From a virus, in IMG/VR virus record IMGVR_UViG_3300032265_003847, positions 1 to 50,189 of that record: DNA of 50,189 nt; one strand, written 5' to 3'. Positions within the stretch are counted from its first letter, which is position 1, and each line of letters starts with the position of its first letter. Made by a program: the position numbers and the translations under genes. Under the pieces are notes generated by a model. It had not been told where the DNA came from, did not search any database, and saw only the letters and a list, made by a program, of their open reading frames with translations. Shown here piece after piece: positions 17,478-25,420 of this stretch.

Positions 17478-18221
17478 ATGATCAAAAAAGGCGTAATACT
17501 AGCTGGTGGAAAGGGTAGCAGAATGCTACCTGTTACAAACAATATTAATAAACACTTACTTCCTGTTTATTCTAATTTTGGGGCTATTCCTATGATATAT
17601 TATCCTATATTTACTTTAGTCAAAAGTGGGCTAAAAGACATATTGATAATATCTTCAAAAGAACACTGTGGAAAAATAATTGAAAACTTAGGCGATGGAA
17701 CAGAATTTGAAGCAAATTTTACATATAAAATTCAAGATTTATCAAGAAAGGAACCTGGAATTGCTAGTGCTCTAGATTTATGTAAAAATTTTACAGAAAA
17801 AGATTCCTTTGCAGTTATACTTGGAGACAATTTTTTTGAGGATAGTTTTGAAACTGAGTTTCAAAAGTTTTGTGGTTTAAGCAAAGCGGCAATTTTTACA
17901 AAAGAAACAAATAATGCAAATCAATTTGGAGTTTATAGCAACGGTTTTATAGAAGAAAAACCAAAAGTTCCAAAAAGCAATTTAGCTGTAACTGGTTTAT
18001 ACTTATACACAAATCATGTCTATGAGGTAATTAAAAACATTAAACCAAGTGATCGTGGAGAATTAGAGATAACTGATGTTAATAATTTCTATTGTAGTCA
18101 AAAATCTTGTGGTGTTTTTAAAACAAATGGATTCTGGAGCGACATGGGCACCCCAGAATCCATTTGTAATACACAAAATTTTATAATTAAAAATAATTAT
18201 AAAATTTTCAATCACGCTTAG
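17478..18221 (+). CDS. Sugar-1-phosphate nucleotidyltransferase (RmlA-like)
   Basis: The 247-residue product starts with KGVILAGGKGSRMLPVT (residues 4-20), the nucleotide-binding signature of glucose-1-phosphate thymidylyl/uridylyltransferases. HLLPVYSNFGAIPMIYYPI follows (sugar-phosphate region), then FAVILGDNFFEDSF with the metal-binding aspartate, a GVYSNGFIEEKPK segment and NGFWSDMGTPESI near the end. It is shorter than usual RmlA (about 290), lacking part of the C-terminal helices. It would make an activated sugar (dTDP- or UDP-type) for the divergent transferase series. It converges with and overlaps the macro-domain gene by 14 bases. Confidence 0.85.
   Translation: MIKKGVILAGGKGSRMLPVTNNINKHLLPVYSNFGAIPMIYYPIFTLVKSGLKDILIISSKEHCGKIIENLGDGTEFEANFTYKIQDLSRKEPGIASALDLCKNFTEKDSFAVILGDNFFEDSFETEFQKFCGLSKAAIFTKETNNANQFGVYSNGFIEEKPKVPKSNLAVTGLYLYTNHVYEVIKNIKPSDRGELEITDVNNFYCSQKSCGVFKTNGFWSDMGTPESICNTQNFIIKNNYKIFNHA
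18123..18167. repeat. Perfect 15-bp inverted repeat inside the nucleotidyltransferase gene
   Basis: Arms acaaatggattctgg (18123-18137) and ccagaatccatttgt (18153-18167) are exact reverse complements around a 15-base loop. The arms encode the conserved TNGFWS...PESICN region, so the symmetry is kept within functional coding sequence. Confidence 0.9.
18175..18208. terminator. AT-only 15-bp perfect hairpin between convergent genes
   Basis: Arms aaaattttataatta (18175-18189) and taattataaaatttt (18194-18208) are perfect complements with a 4-base aaaa loop. The hairpin lies at the 3' end of the nucleotidyltransferase gene and ends at the stop of the convergent macro-domain gene. It could stop transcription from both sides, though it lacks G-C pairs, so terminator strength is uncertain. 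Confidence 0.5.
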
Positions 18222-18720
18222 GCGAATAAACAAAAGTCGTAAAATCTACCCATATATCGTCTATTAAGTCTGATATAAAGTTCCAATTTCCTCCAGCATA
18301 GCCGCATCCAAATTTAGGTGCGTGTATTTCTATTTTTTTAGAATCAATTTCAGAACAACTATTTCTTATATAGGTCCCTACTCCAGCCATACATTTTACT
18401 AAAGATAAATAGTTAATTTGTCTTTTTGATCGCTTAGAATTAGAATTCTGTGCTATCATGTTGACGAACACAACATTTCTTTTTCCCGTTTCAACTTTTA
18501 TAAACTGGTTTTCTCCAAGTTTATATGTAGCTAACATTTCATAATTTGCCTTAACTATGGGATAGTTTTTCTCCACAGCACTAGCGAATCCGGAATTAAA
18601 TTTTCCAGAATTGTCAACAACATGTGGAACTAAAATATCTGAAGTATGTTTTTTTATACTTTCAAATAAATCGCCATGAACAAGTCTATAGGATACGCTG
18701 TTGTACAAATCATTTTTCAT
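18208..18720 (-). CDS. Macro-domain protein (ADP-ribose-binding type)
   Basis: The 170-residue product fits the macro-domain outline: YRLVHGDLFESI, ILVPHVVDNSGKFNSGFASAVEKNYP (the nucleotide-binding loop with NSG), an NMIAQ strand, RQINYLSLVKCM, and APKFGCGYAGGNWNFISDLI as the glycine-rich second loop. Such proteins bind or remove ADP-ribose (for example ADP-ribose-1''-phosphate or ADP-ribosylated bases and proteins). A good site (TGGAGT) precedes the ATG, and a promoter-like element lies upstream. In a phage it could counter ADP-ribosylation-based defence or act in NAD metabolism; this is inference. Confidence 0.75.
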   Translation of the reverse strand: MKNDLYNSVSYRLVHGDLFESIKKHTSDILVPHVVDNSGKFNSGFASAVEKNYPIVKANYEMLATYKLGENQFIKVETGKRNVVFVNMIAQNSNSKRSKRQINYLSLVKCMAGVGTYIRNSCSEIDSKKIEIHAPKFGCGYAGGNWNFISDLIDDIWVDFTTFVYSPKRD

Positions 18721-18741
18721 TTTTAAACTCCAGTAAAGTGT

Positions 18742-18769
18742 ATTGTAGCAAATTTGCCGTTGTTTTCAA
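18742..18769 (-). promoter_or_regulatory. Predicted promoter of the macro-domain gene
   Basis: On the minus strand TTGAAA (18764-18769) and TACAAT (18742-18747) have a 16-base spacer, 21 bases upstream of the start codon. The same 10-mer ctacaataca occurs in the opposite orientation at 18789-18798, 8 bases before the protease start on the plus strand. The divergent genes may therefore share an element type. The plus-strand copy has no clear -35. Confidence 0.45.
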
Positions 18770-18806
18770 CACCGTATTTTTTGATTATCTACAATACATA
18801 CTCTGT

Positions 18807-20591
18807 ATGAGTAATATTAAAAATAAAATAGAAGAACTATATAAAAACACACCAGAAAATGTATCCGTAGTTTCATATGGATACAAAATTAAAAACAATA
18901 AAAAAACAAATGAAAAGTGTATAATTTTTGGTGTTAAAAAAAAGAAAAATAAATCAGATCTTAAAGATGATGAAATTTTGCCATCACAAATTACAATAGA
19001 AAATAAACAAATAAATACAGATATAATAGAGATCCCTGACTTTAAAGCAAATGCATGCTACAATTATTCCCCAATTGTTGGAGAGCCTATAGGTTCAGGC
19101 AATCCTATTGATATAATTAAGCAACATAGAATCAAACAAAGACCAATAAAAGGAGGGGTATCAACGACAAATATAACAAGAAATGAAAATTTGTCTACTT
19201 ATTCTGCCGGAACTCTGGGTTTAATTGTTATAGATTCTATTGATGGGCGATTAGTTGGCTTAACAAATAATCATGTTTATACTTCAAATCCTTTTATAGC
19301 AAGTGATAGATATTTAGGCACATCGGGAGAAAATGTTTATCAGAACATAACATCCCAGCCATCAGATCTTGATGGTGGAGTTATAGAAACAGATGAAATA
19401 GGAAAAGTTAAAAGATATTTTCCTTTAAATTTAAACACATCAAACAAAATAGATGCAGCAATAACAACACTTAACACAATAGACGTAGACTCTTATAAGG
19501 TTTTAGGTCTTTTTGAAGCCTATTTATATTTAGATTTTGCAACAACAGAAGAAATTGATAATTTATTAGCTTATAATCATCCAGTTTTTAAAGCAGGAAG
19601 AACAACAGGTCCAATAGGCTACCCCCTTTCTTTTCCAAATGGAAATAATGATTGCAGAGTATCGGTAGATCAAATAAACGTATCTGCTTCTGTTGGTGGT
19701 TATTATAACAACAATGAAGAAAACACAGTAGATTTTGAAGATTGTATAATATTTTCATATGAAAACAATCAGCCGGGGGTCTCAATTCCTGGGGATAGCG
19801 GCAGTGTGTTAATTTCTTCTATTAATGGTTCATTTAAAATAATAGGATTGTGTTTTGCAGGAACACCTGTAAGCGATCCTATTAATTCAGGAACAGATGG
19901 CGTTCTTGGTATAGCAAATAGAATAGATAAGGTGGCAGAGTTTTTAGAAATACAACCATGGACCTTAGACAGAACTGTTAAGTTAAATTCAGAAGATCCG
20001 TCATGCAAAATAGTTGTTGCCGGCTTATCTTCTGAGCCGTTTATTTATTTTAATGGAAAAAAATATTATCAAGTAGGGACTACAAACGAAAAAGCTAGTA
20101 ACACAGATTGTTTATCAACAGCCATTCCAACTCCTACAGCCACTCCTACAGCCACTCCTACAGCCACTCCTACAGCCACTCCTACAGCCACTCCTACAGC
20201 CACTCCTACAGCCACTCCTACAGCCACTCCTACAGGAACTCCTACAGGAACTCCTACAGGAACTCCAACCCCAACACCTACAGAAGAAAACATATTTACC
20301 ATAAATCAACATCCTGTTAACAGGACCTGTTGCAGCGGTAACTTTAATGTAACTTTTGAAAGCTCTAAAGTTATTAATAATGTAGTTGTAAAGCTTCAGT
20401 ATAGTACTAATTTTGGATCTACTTGGAATGATCACAGTTCAGAAACAGGTATAAGTCTTTCTGGACCTGGTGATGAGCACATCACTACACTTGGAATTAC
20501 AGGTAATATTAACACAACAATAAGATTTGTTATTAGCGGTCCATATGCAGTAACACTAACAAGCAATTCAGCAGGATTTATAATAATTTAA
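18807..20591 (+). CDS. Trypsin-like serine protease with Thr-Pro linker and C-terminal Ig-like domain
   Basis: The ATG at 18807 is chosen because the upstream in-frame stretch overlaps the divergent macro-domain gene. The product is 594 residues. Residues 130-385 form a chymotrypsin-fold peptidase with His156 (GLTNNHVY), Asp216 (NKIDAAIT) and Ser331 (PGDSGSVL). Residues 440-487 are a linker of TPTA units, then GTPT. Residues 490-594 look like a beta-sandwich ([20 protein letters not shown]). There is no signal peptide. The protease may process virion proteins or be carried on the particle; the linker-plus-sandwich layout matches the other Thr-Pro proteins of the window and favours a structural location. 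Confidence 0.8.
   Translation: MSNIKNKIEELYKNTPENVSVVSYGYKIKNNKKTNEKCIIFGVKKKKNKSDLKDDEILPSQITIENKQINTDIIEIPDFKANACYNYSPIVGEPIGSGNPIDIIKQHRIKQRPIKGGVSTTNITRNENLSTYSAGTLGLIVIDSIDGRLVGLTNNHVYTSNPFIASDRYLGTSGENVYQNITSQPSDLDGGVIETDEIGKVKRYFPLNLNTSNKIDAAITTLNTIDVDSYKVLGLFEAYLYLDFATTEEIDNLLAYNHPVFKAGRTTGPIGYPLSFPNGNNDCRVSVDQINVSASVGGYYNNNEENTVDFEDCIIFSYENNQPGVSIPGDSGSVLISSINGSFKIIGLCFAGTPVSDPINSGTDGVLGIANRIDKVAEFLEIQPWTLDRTVKLNSEDPSCKIVVAGLSSEPFIYFNGKKYYQVGTTNEKASNTDCLSTAIPTPTATPTATPTATPTATPTATPTATPTATPTATPTGTPTGTPTGTPTPTPTEENIFTINQHPVNRTCCSGNFNVTFESSKVINNVVVKLQYSTNFGSTWNDHSSETGISLSGPGDEHITTLGITGNINTTIRFVISGPYAVTLTSNSAGFIII
20133..20264 (+). repeat. 12-bp tandem repeat array coding for the TPTA/TPTG linker
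   Basis: Eight exact copies of cctacagccact (20133-20228) are followed by three exact copies of cctacaggaact (20229-20264). Unit length is a multiple of three, so copy-number change alters linker length without breaking the frame. Identity at synonymous positions indicates recent slippage or recombination. Confidence 0.95.
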
Positions 20592-20602
20592 AATTATAAT
20601 AA

Positions 20603-23600
20603 TTATTGTTCTATAGAATAGTCAGGATTTTCTTCGTCCATTTCAGATTCATAATCTTGAATTTCTAATCCATATTTTTCTATATCTTCTTTATCTGGTT
20701 CTGGTAAATCTTGAGCTTCAGGAGTTTGACCTTCTGGTTGCTGCTGTCCTTGTTCAGGCGTTTCTGGAGATTCGGAAGCTTCTGGTGATTCGGGCACATC
20801 TTGTGGAGCCTCAAGATTTGCAGATGGTCCTCCTGGCTCAGATCCTAAACTAGTTTCCGAATCTTCTTCCTCACTTCCGGGGATTCCAATTCCTAACAGT
20901 TGTGGGTTTTGTGAAAGAACCTGTGCCCTTAGTTCTTCAAGTTTTTGAATCTTTAATCTACCAAGCATCTCTTCTGTCTCTTCTTTGTTATATTTCATGC
21001 AATTTATATAAATGTCGTAATCAGACATTAATATGCTACTCTTTAGCTGTGTTGCGACACTTAATCTTGCATTTATTACATCTATTCTGCTGAGCTCTCT
21101 CCAATCACTTGGGCTCGTCATTTTTATTTTAAGATCTTTATATAGTTCAGGTGGATATCCTCTAAGAACAAGATGCCTTTCTGCTAATTCATATAATCCA
21201 TCCTCAAAAGCAGACTGAAGTCTTTCTATCATTCTTGCAAACTTAACATCTTGAGAACTTAAACTGACCTTTGTTATGTTAATATCTTCTCCGCTAAAGT
21301 AATTTTTTGGAAAATTAAGACTAACGAATAATTTATTCCTGAAATAAACAGCATCATCGATTTCGCCCAACGCAGAATTGTAAGTGTATACTCCACAATC
21401 ACTTAGAGCAAAAGTGTGATAATCATGGTATCGCTCTTGTAGATCTATGGTTATAGTTCCGGTATCAATTGTTTCATTTAAAAATTCTACAGAAACTATT
21501 TTATGGTTATAAAAACCACATTCATTTTTTACATGCTCTAGGTTCTCATACCCATATATTTTTATCATTCTGTTTACATGAGTTGGTTTAATTCCATCTT
21601 TTATTTTAAAAGATTTTCTTCTAACGTGTCTGTTTTTTTGAATAAATTCATTGTATAGTTCTTCGTTTGAATTTATTTCATCCAATATTTCAGAAATATT
21701 TTTTCCTAAAGAAAGAAGGTTTATAAATTTTGAAAAAATCTTTTGTGGAAAAACTATGTTGTTATTTTCATAAAATTCGTTATTTTTAAATATATAAATT
21801 TGTTTTAATTCTTTTTTCCGAATGTAGTTGGACACAAGCCTGTGCGTAAAAATCCATGTTTTTGACTTATTATCATAAACTTGTTCATATTCATTTGTAT
21901 TAGATTTTATCTTTTTATGCCTTCTGTTGAAAGCCCATAGACTATCACCAGAATTTAAATCCTTTGCTTCTATTTTCCCCTCTTTTCCTTGAACAGGAAA
22001 TTTATGGTCAGGAGTGCAAATTATTTCTTTCCCATTATCTAAAGTTATTTTTACAACTTTTGCATCCTTTCTTGTTACCCCAGCCCAAGTTATTGGACCT
22101 GGCACACATTCTCCAGTTTTTGGGTTTATACTGTATGCCCAGAGTTTTTTACCATTTTTATATTCTTTTATTATTTCCTTAAGCTCTAAATTTCTTCCAT
22201 CTAACAAGGCTATTTTTGTGTCAAGAGATAAACAAGCCCCCGGCAAAGTTTCAATTCTTGTGTTGCTTCCTGGTCTTAAAGGTAACCAGAAATCTTCATC
22301 TACCGCAGGAGCGTGCCATCTTTCATCTACTTTGTCTGCACCTTCTCCGTAACCACCAGCTACTTTTCTTTTTCTAAACTGATCTTTCATTCTGTCCATC
22401 AAGCTGTCTATTTTATGTGGAGGCAATTGACCTACATCTATATAGAAAACTCTTCTTTCTGTGGCTCTTGCCAAACGATATACAACCATACTGTCTTCCA
22501 TCAATCTTAATTGATGAGCAGGACTTCTAGCTGGTTCTATTAGACTGACACCATATGGGTAAAAAGACTTTCTATCTTCACCTATTCTAAAATGTATTAT
22601 CTGATATGGGCTGAATCTAATTGCTGTGCTTTTTTCTATTTCTTTATTGTTGGTCAAATCTATTGGATTTGTCAAAGAACTATAATCTGGACCTTCTTTA
22701 CTTTGTTGAAACTCTATAAGTCTGCCTTTAGTTGTTTCAATTCTATACATTGTTTCTACAGGGAGTGTTATTGTTTTGTACACTCCCTCTTCTGGATTTT
22801 CTGGATTTATTATCACTTCAAGAAAATGATCGCCATTAACACATAAATTCTTAAACCAATTCCATCCGTTTTTATTTAAATTTACCATGTTTCTGTTGAA
22901 AAGCATGAAATTTAATTCATTTTTAATATCATCATTTTGAGTAATAATTTTACAAATATTTCCATCATCATCTTTTTGACAATTATGAAGAACAACACTA
23001 TCTGTGCAAAAGCATTTATGCTCTTCTACACTTATATCATAAACATCTTCAGGTTCGTTGTGAACAATGCCTATTACTCTTCTATATTCTGGATTTCTTG
23101 ATAACTTTTTAAGTTCTTTTGCAGTAAATCCTGCGTTTTCTATCTTTTGTTGCAAGGCGACTGTTGTTATGCCTACGGTTTGTGCAACCTTTTTAAACAT
23201 TATTCCTTTACCAAGCATATGAAGAGCTTTATGAAGAACCTTATCTTTTTCTTCTATTTTTCCAAATCTCCACTTATCAACAAAAAGCCTTTCATTCGTC
23301 CATCCTGAGTTGTAAGTAAAAATTCTTGGAAATTGTTTCTGTTTTAATTTAGATGTATCAGGATTTACAGAAAGTCTATAAAATGCCATAAGCTCATCAC
23401 CAAGTTTTAATTTTCCTGTTTCTTCCCATTTTCCACTTTTCATTAAAACTTTATGGTCACTTGTTGCTGTATATTTGCTGCCGTCTTCAAGGACAATTGT
23501 TAGTGTTTTTTCTTTTTTTACAAATCTTGGAGCATAAGCCCAACCTAATGTATAATCTTTTGATATTTCATCAAAGCAATAAACAAGAAATTTTTCATTT

Positions 23601-23971
23601 GGTCCTTGTTCAACAAGTTCTTTTATAGTCTTAACTCCATTTGGAGTAGTAACTGGCGTAGAGGCACTTACGCAAGCTTCATCCGAAACAACTGTCATCA
23701 CTGTTTCTATTTCAGCTATATTCCTTAGTCTTTCATACTCTTTATACCTTCCAGATCTATTTGTAAGAGTGGTTATATCAATCATATCGTTTGATTGACG
23801 ATAAGCCATTAACCCTTGAGATCCTGAAGTAATATCATCTCCGCCCATTGTCTGAAGGGCGTCGGGTTGAGATACACCAGAGCCTGTTAGGCTTTTTGGA
23901 TCTTGGCTTTTTGAATAAGGATCTCTTTGAAATCCAAATGTAAATAATCTAAAATAGTCGTACCATTTCAT
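20603..23971 (-). CDS. T4 gp20-type portal protein, interrupted by two inteins
   Basis: The frame can be read from a TTG at 23998, but the first ATG (MKWYDYFRLFTFGF) is preferred, giving 1122 residues. After removal of the two inteins about 605 residues remain. The exteins carry portal features: RYKEYERLRNIAEIETVM, YGVSLIEPARSPAHQLRLMEDS, YRLARATERRVFYIDVG, DFWLPLRPGSNTRIETLPG joined to LGEIDDAVYFRNKLF, and the FSLxFPKNYF-like clip region. These match the dodecameric DNA-packaging portal of T4-like phages. The C-terminus is Pro/Glu/Gln-rich (about 110 residues). Splicing is needed for a working portal, since both inserts fall within the most conserved parts. Confidence 0.92.
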   Translation of the reverse strand: MKWYDYFRLFTFGFQRDPYSKSQDPKSLTGSGVSQPDALQTMGGDDITSGSQGLMAYRQSNDMIDITTLTNRSGRYKEYERLRNIAEIETVMTVVSDEACVSASTPVTTPNGVKTIKELVEQGPNEKFLVYCFDEISKDYTLGWAYAPRFVKKEKTLTIVLEDGSKYTATSDHKVLMKSGKWEETGKLKLGDELMAFYRLSVNPDTSKLKQKQFPRIFTYNSGWTNERLFVDKWRFGKIEEKDKVLHKALHMLGKGIMFKKVAQTVGITTVALQQKIENAGFTAKELKKLSRNPEYRRVIGIVHNEPEDVYDISVEEHKCFCTDSVVLHNCQKDDDGNICKIITQNDDIKNELNFMLFNRNMVNLNKNGWNWFKNLCVNGDHFLEVIINPENPEEGVYKTITLPVETMYRIETTKGRLIEFQQSKEGPDYSSLTNPIDLTNNKEIEKSTAIRFSPYQIIHFRIGEDRKSFYPYGVSLIEPARSPAHQLRLMEDSMVVYRLARATERRVFYIDVGQLPPHKIDSLMDRMKDQFRKRKVAGGYGEGADKVDERWHAPAVDEDFWLPLRPGSNTRIETLPGACLSLDTKIALLDGRNLELKEIIKEYKNGKKLWAYSINPKTGECVPGPITWAGVTRKDAKVVKITLDNGKEIICTPDHKFPVQGKEGKIEAKDLNSGDSLWAFNRRHKKIKSNTNEYEQVYDNKSKTWIFTHRLVSNYIRKKELKQIYIFKNNEFYENNNIVFPQKIFSKFINLLSLGKNISEILDEINSNEELYNEFIQKNRHVRRKSFKIKDGIKPTHVNRMIKIYGYENLEHVKNECGFYNHKIVSVEFLNETIDTGTITIDLQERYHDYHTFALSDCGVYTYNSALGEIDDAVYFRNKLFVSLNFPKNYFSGEDINITKVSLSSQDVKFARMIERLQSAFEDGLYELAERHLVLRGYPPELYKDLKIKMTSPSDWRELSRIDVINARLSVATQLKSSILMSDYDIYINCMKYNKEETEEMLGRLKIQKLEELRAQVLSQNPQLLGIGIPGSEEEDSETSLGSEPGGPSANLEAPQDVPESPEASESPETPEQGQQQPEGQTPEAQDLPEPDKEDIEKYGLEIQDYESEMDEENPDYSIEQ
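21377..22234 (-). other. Intein 2 of portal (286 residues), Tyr-Asn C-terminus
   Basis: The insert starts with Cys (CLSLDTKIALLDG) directly after LPGA. Block B is ICTPDHKFPVQ (TxxH), and the insert ends GVYTYN before the +1 Ser of SALGEIDD. The penultimate residue is Tyr, not the usual His. Between blocks B and F about 140 residues include THRLVSNYIRKKEL and many Asn/Lys, resembling a worn HNH-type homing endonuclease region without a clear active site. Block F reads YHDYHTFALSDCG. Confidence 0.88.
22982..23674 (-). other. Intein 1 of portal (231 residues) with helix-turn-helix insert
   Basis: It starts with Cys after SDEA (CVSASTPVTTPNG, block A). Block B is YTATSDHKVLM (TxxH), and block F/G is VYDISVEEHKCFCTDSVVLHN followed by the +1 Cys of the extein. 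The inserted middle part has MFKKVAQTVGITTVALQQKIENAG, a helix-turn-helix-like stretch, and no LAGLIDADG or HNH motif. It is therefore a near-mini intein, probably splicing-competent. Confidence 0.88.
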
Positions 23972-24031
23972 AATGTTATAGTAGTTATTAAATTCCAAGC
24001 TTTTTTTTTAAATTTTTACTTATTTATTATA

Positions 24032-24250
24032 ATGAAAACACAAGAAGATTGTTTTTTTTACGTAGGTTCTACTTCCCAAGACGAAGAAGAAAGAATTTTG
24101 GCAAGGTGTTTAAACTGCCAAAAAGAAGAAGATGGGGGGTGGTTTTGGGAAGGATCTAAAAAAGGATATAGTCCCTATGATGTAAGCTGCAATGTATGTG
24201 GAAAGTTTATTTATAAATATGAAAAAGAAAATACAGAAGAAAACAGTTAA
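24032..24250 (+). CDS. Small zinc-ribbon-like protein
   Basis: The 72-residue product contains two Cys pairs, ARCLNCQKEEDGGW and VSCNVCGKFIY, spaced as a zinc ribbon (C-x2-C, about 28 residues, C-x2-C). It has an acidic C-terminus. It is divergent from the portal gene, with the start codons about 60 bases apart, and overlaps the next gene by 32 bases. No Shine-Dalgarno is visible; ttattata precedes the ATG. The function is unknown. Confidence 0.75.
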   Translation: MKTQEDCFFYVGSTSQDEEERILARCLNCQKEEDGGWFWEGSKKGYSPYDVSCNVCGKFIYKYEKENTEENS

Positions 24251-24971
24251 AAAACTGCCTAAGCAGGATATAATTTCAGAATTTCCTGAAGATTACAAAG
24301 ATTTAATATATTGCGAACCATTTTGTGGATGTTGTAGTGTTTTTTTAAAAAAAGAACCTTCAAGAATAAATGTTCTAAACGATTCTAATTTAGGAATTTA
24401 TACACTTATAAAGACTCTTCAAAATAATGAAAATCATTTCTTTAATAAATTAAAAAAAATAAAACTTAATAAATCTATATTTAAAAAAGAAATAGATAAA
24501 AAAAGTTTTAAAAATGAAAATGAACATGCAATAAATCAATATATTATCCACAGAATGAGCAGGGCAGGTCTTTGTAAAACATACAGTTGGTCTGTTTCTA
24601 AAAAAAATCAAGGAGATCTTTGTTCTTGGAATACTAATATTGACAGTTTGCAAAAAATTTCAGAAAAGCTTTACGGAGTTTTTCTTTATAATAAATCTCC
24701 ACGAGAAATAGTAGAAAATTTTAACTGTCATGATGTTTTGTTGTATTGTAACATGCCTTGCTATTGTGGAAATAAGTCTATAAAGACAGCTTATAAGACT
24801 GATATGGATGAAAAAGATCACACAGAGTTCTCAAAGCTGTTGTTAAAATTCAGTGGAAAAGTTGTTGTTCACAACCTAGATTCAAGTTTGTATAAAAAAC
24901 TATATAATAATTTTAATAAGAAAAAAATAATAAATAAAAATAAAACAGAATATATTTGGAAAAATTTCTAA
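24219..24971 (+). CDS. Dam-like (D12 class) adenine methyltransferase relative, catalytic motif degenerate
   Basis: The ATG at 24219 is used; another lies 27 bases upstream. In the 250-residue product, residues 22-55 match the SAM-binding start of D12 adenine methyltransferases: FPEDYKDLIYCEPFCGCCSVFL followed by NVLNDSN. The late part (AYKTDMDEKDHTEFSKLLLKFSGKVVVHNLDSSLY) fits the region after the active site. The expected DPPY is replaced by NMPCY (residues 178-182), and the motif I FxGxG reads FCGCC. Enzyme activity is therefore doubtful; it may be a DNA-binding relic or altered-specificity enzyme. Confidence 0.65.
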   Translation: MKKKIQKKTVKKLPKQDIISEFPEDYKDLIYCEPFCGCCSVFLKKEPSRINVLNDSNLGIYTLIKTLQNNENHFFNKLKKIKLNKSIFKKEIDKKSFKNENEHAINQYIIHRMSRAGLCKTYSWSVSKKNQGDLCSWNTNIDSLQKISEKLYGVFLYNKSPREIVENFNCHDVLLYCNMPCYCGNKSIKTAYKTDMDEKDHTEFSKLLLKFSGKVVVHNLDSSLYKKLYNNFNKKKIINKNKTEYIWKNF

Positions 24972-24981
24972 TATATATTTT

Positions 24982-25194
24982 ATGAATTTTAAAGAATTTA
25001 TTGAAGGCATGGATGCGAGCATGGTTGGTGATTTATCACAAACATTCTCTAATTCAGATGGCGATTTTGAAAAAAGCGGCATTACAAGCAAATATTTCAC
25101 AAGAAAGCTATCCCCAGATACTTCATCATTTAACCCAGAGAAAATATATGGAAAAAAGTTTCAAGCATTATATAGAAAAAAAAGAAAAAAATAA
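24982..25194 (+). CDS. Small phage protein of unknown function (70 aa)
   Basis: The product reads MNFKEFIEGMDASMVGDLSQ and ends in a basic tail (YRKKRKK). The N-terminal M-x-F-K-x-F-hydrophobic start resembles many short T4-like phage virion proteins, such as the one at 31588, which starts MDFKTYLE. The start lies 10 bases after the upstream gene, preceded by atatatatttt. It overlaps the next gene by 47 bases in another frame. Function is unknown. Confidence 0.65.
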   Translation: MNFKEFIEGMDASMVGDLSQTFSNSDGDFEKSGITSKYFTRKLSPDTSSFNPEKIYGKKFQALYRKKRKK

Positions 25195-25417
25195 TATTAT
25201 AGACACAGGATATAATGTTAGTGACAGTTTCTGGGAGGATTTTCTCTTGGTGTTAAACAATGGCGGAGGTCTATCTGATCTTTTGGGTGTTTCTCGTGGA
25301 AAGGTTTCTACTTGGAACAAAAAAATAAACGAAGCAATAAAAGATTATAAAAATAGAAAAACAGATTTAAAAGTTAATAAAAAGAATAAAATAATAAAAA
25401 CCGGTTTTTCTAAATAA
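25148..25417 (+). CDS. Small helix-turn-helix-like protein
   Basis: The start is set at ATG 25148, because residues upstream in this frame run through the previous gene and look non-coding. The product is 89 residues. The stretch FLLVLNNGGGLSDLLGVSRGKVSTWNKKINEAIKDY looks like a helix-turn-helix with its recognition helix, followed by a very basic tail. It could bind DNA as a regulator. It converges with the structural gene at 25421, only 3 bases away. Confidence 0.6.
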   Translation: MEKSFKHYIEKKEKNNIIDTGYNVSDSFWEDFLLVLNNGGGLSDLLGVSRGKVSTWNKKINEAIKDYKNRKTDLKVNKKNKIIKTGFSK

Positions 25418-25420
25418 TTT

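Noticed and set aside
20069-20435. Minus- and plus-strand frames rich in VGVAVG, SHSYSH or SGCRSG
   Set aside because: These are shadows of the 12-bp Thr-Pro repeat array in other frames; they have no start signals and no non-repeat domain.
20603-23971. Group I introns in the portal gene
   Set aside because: Both interruptions stay in frame and carry intein blocks A, B, F and G with Cys at the start and Asn at the end.
25001-25147. Longer N-terminus for the helix-turn-helix gene
   Set aside because: The sequence upstream of 25148 is an out-of-frame reading of the gene at 24982 with unnatural composition.
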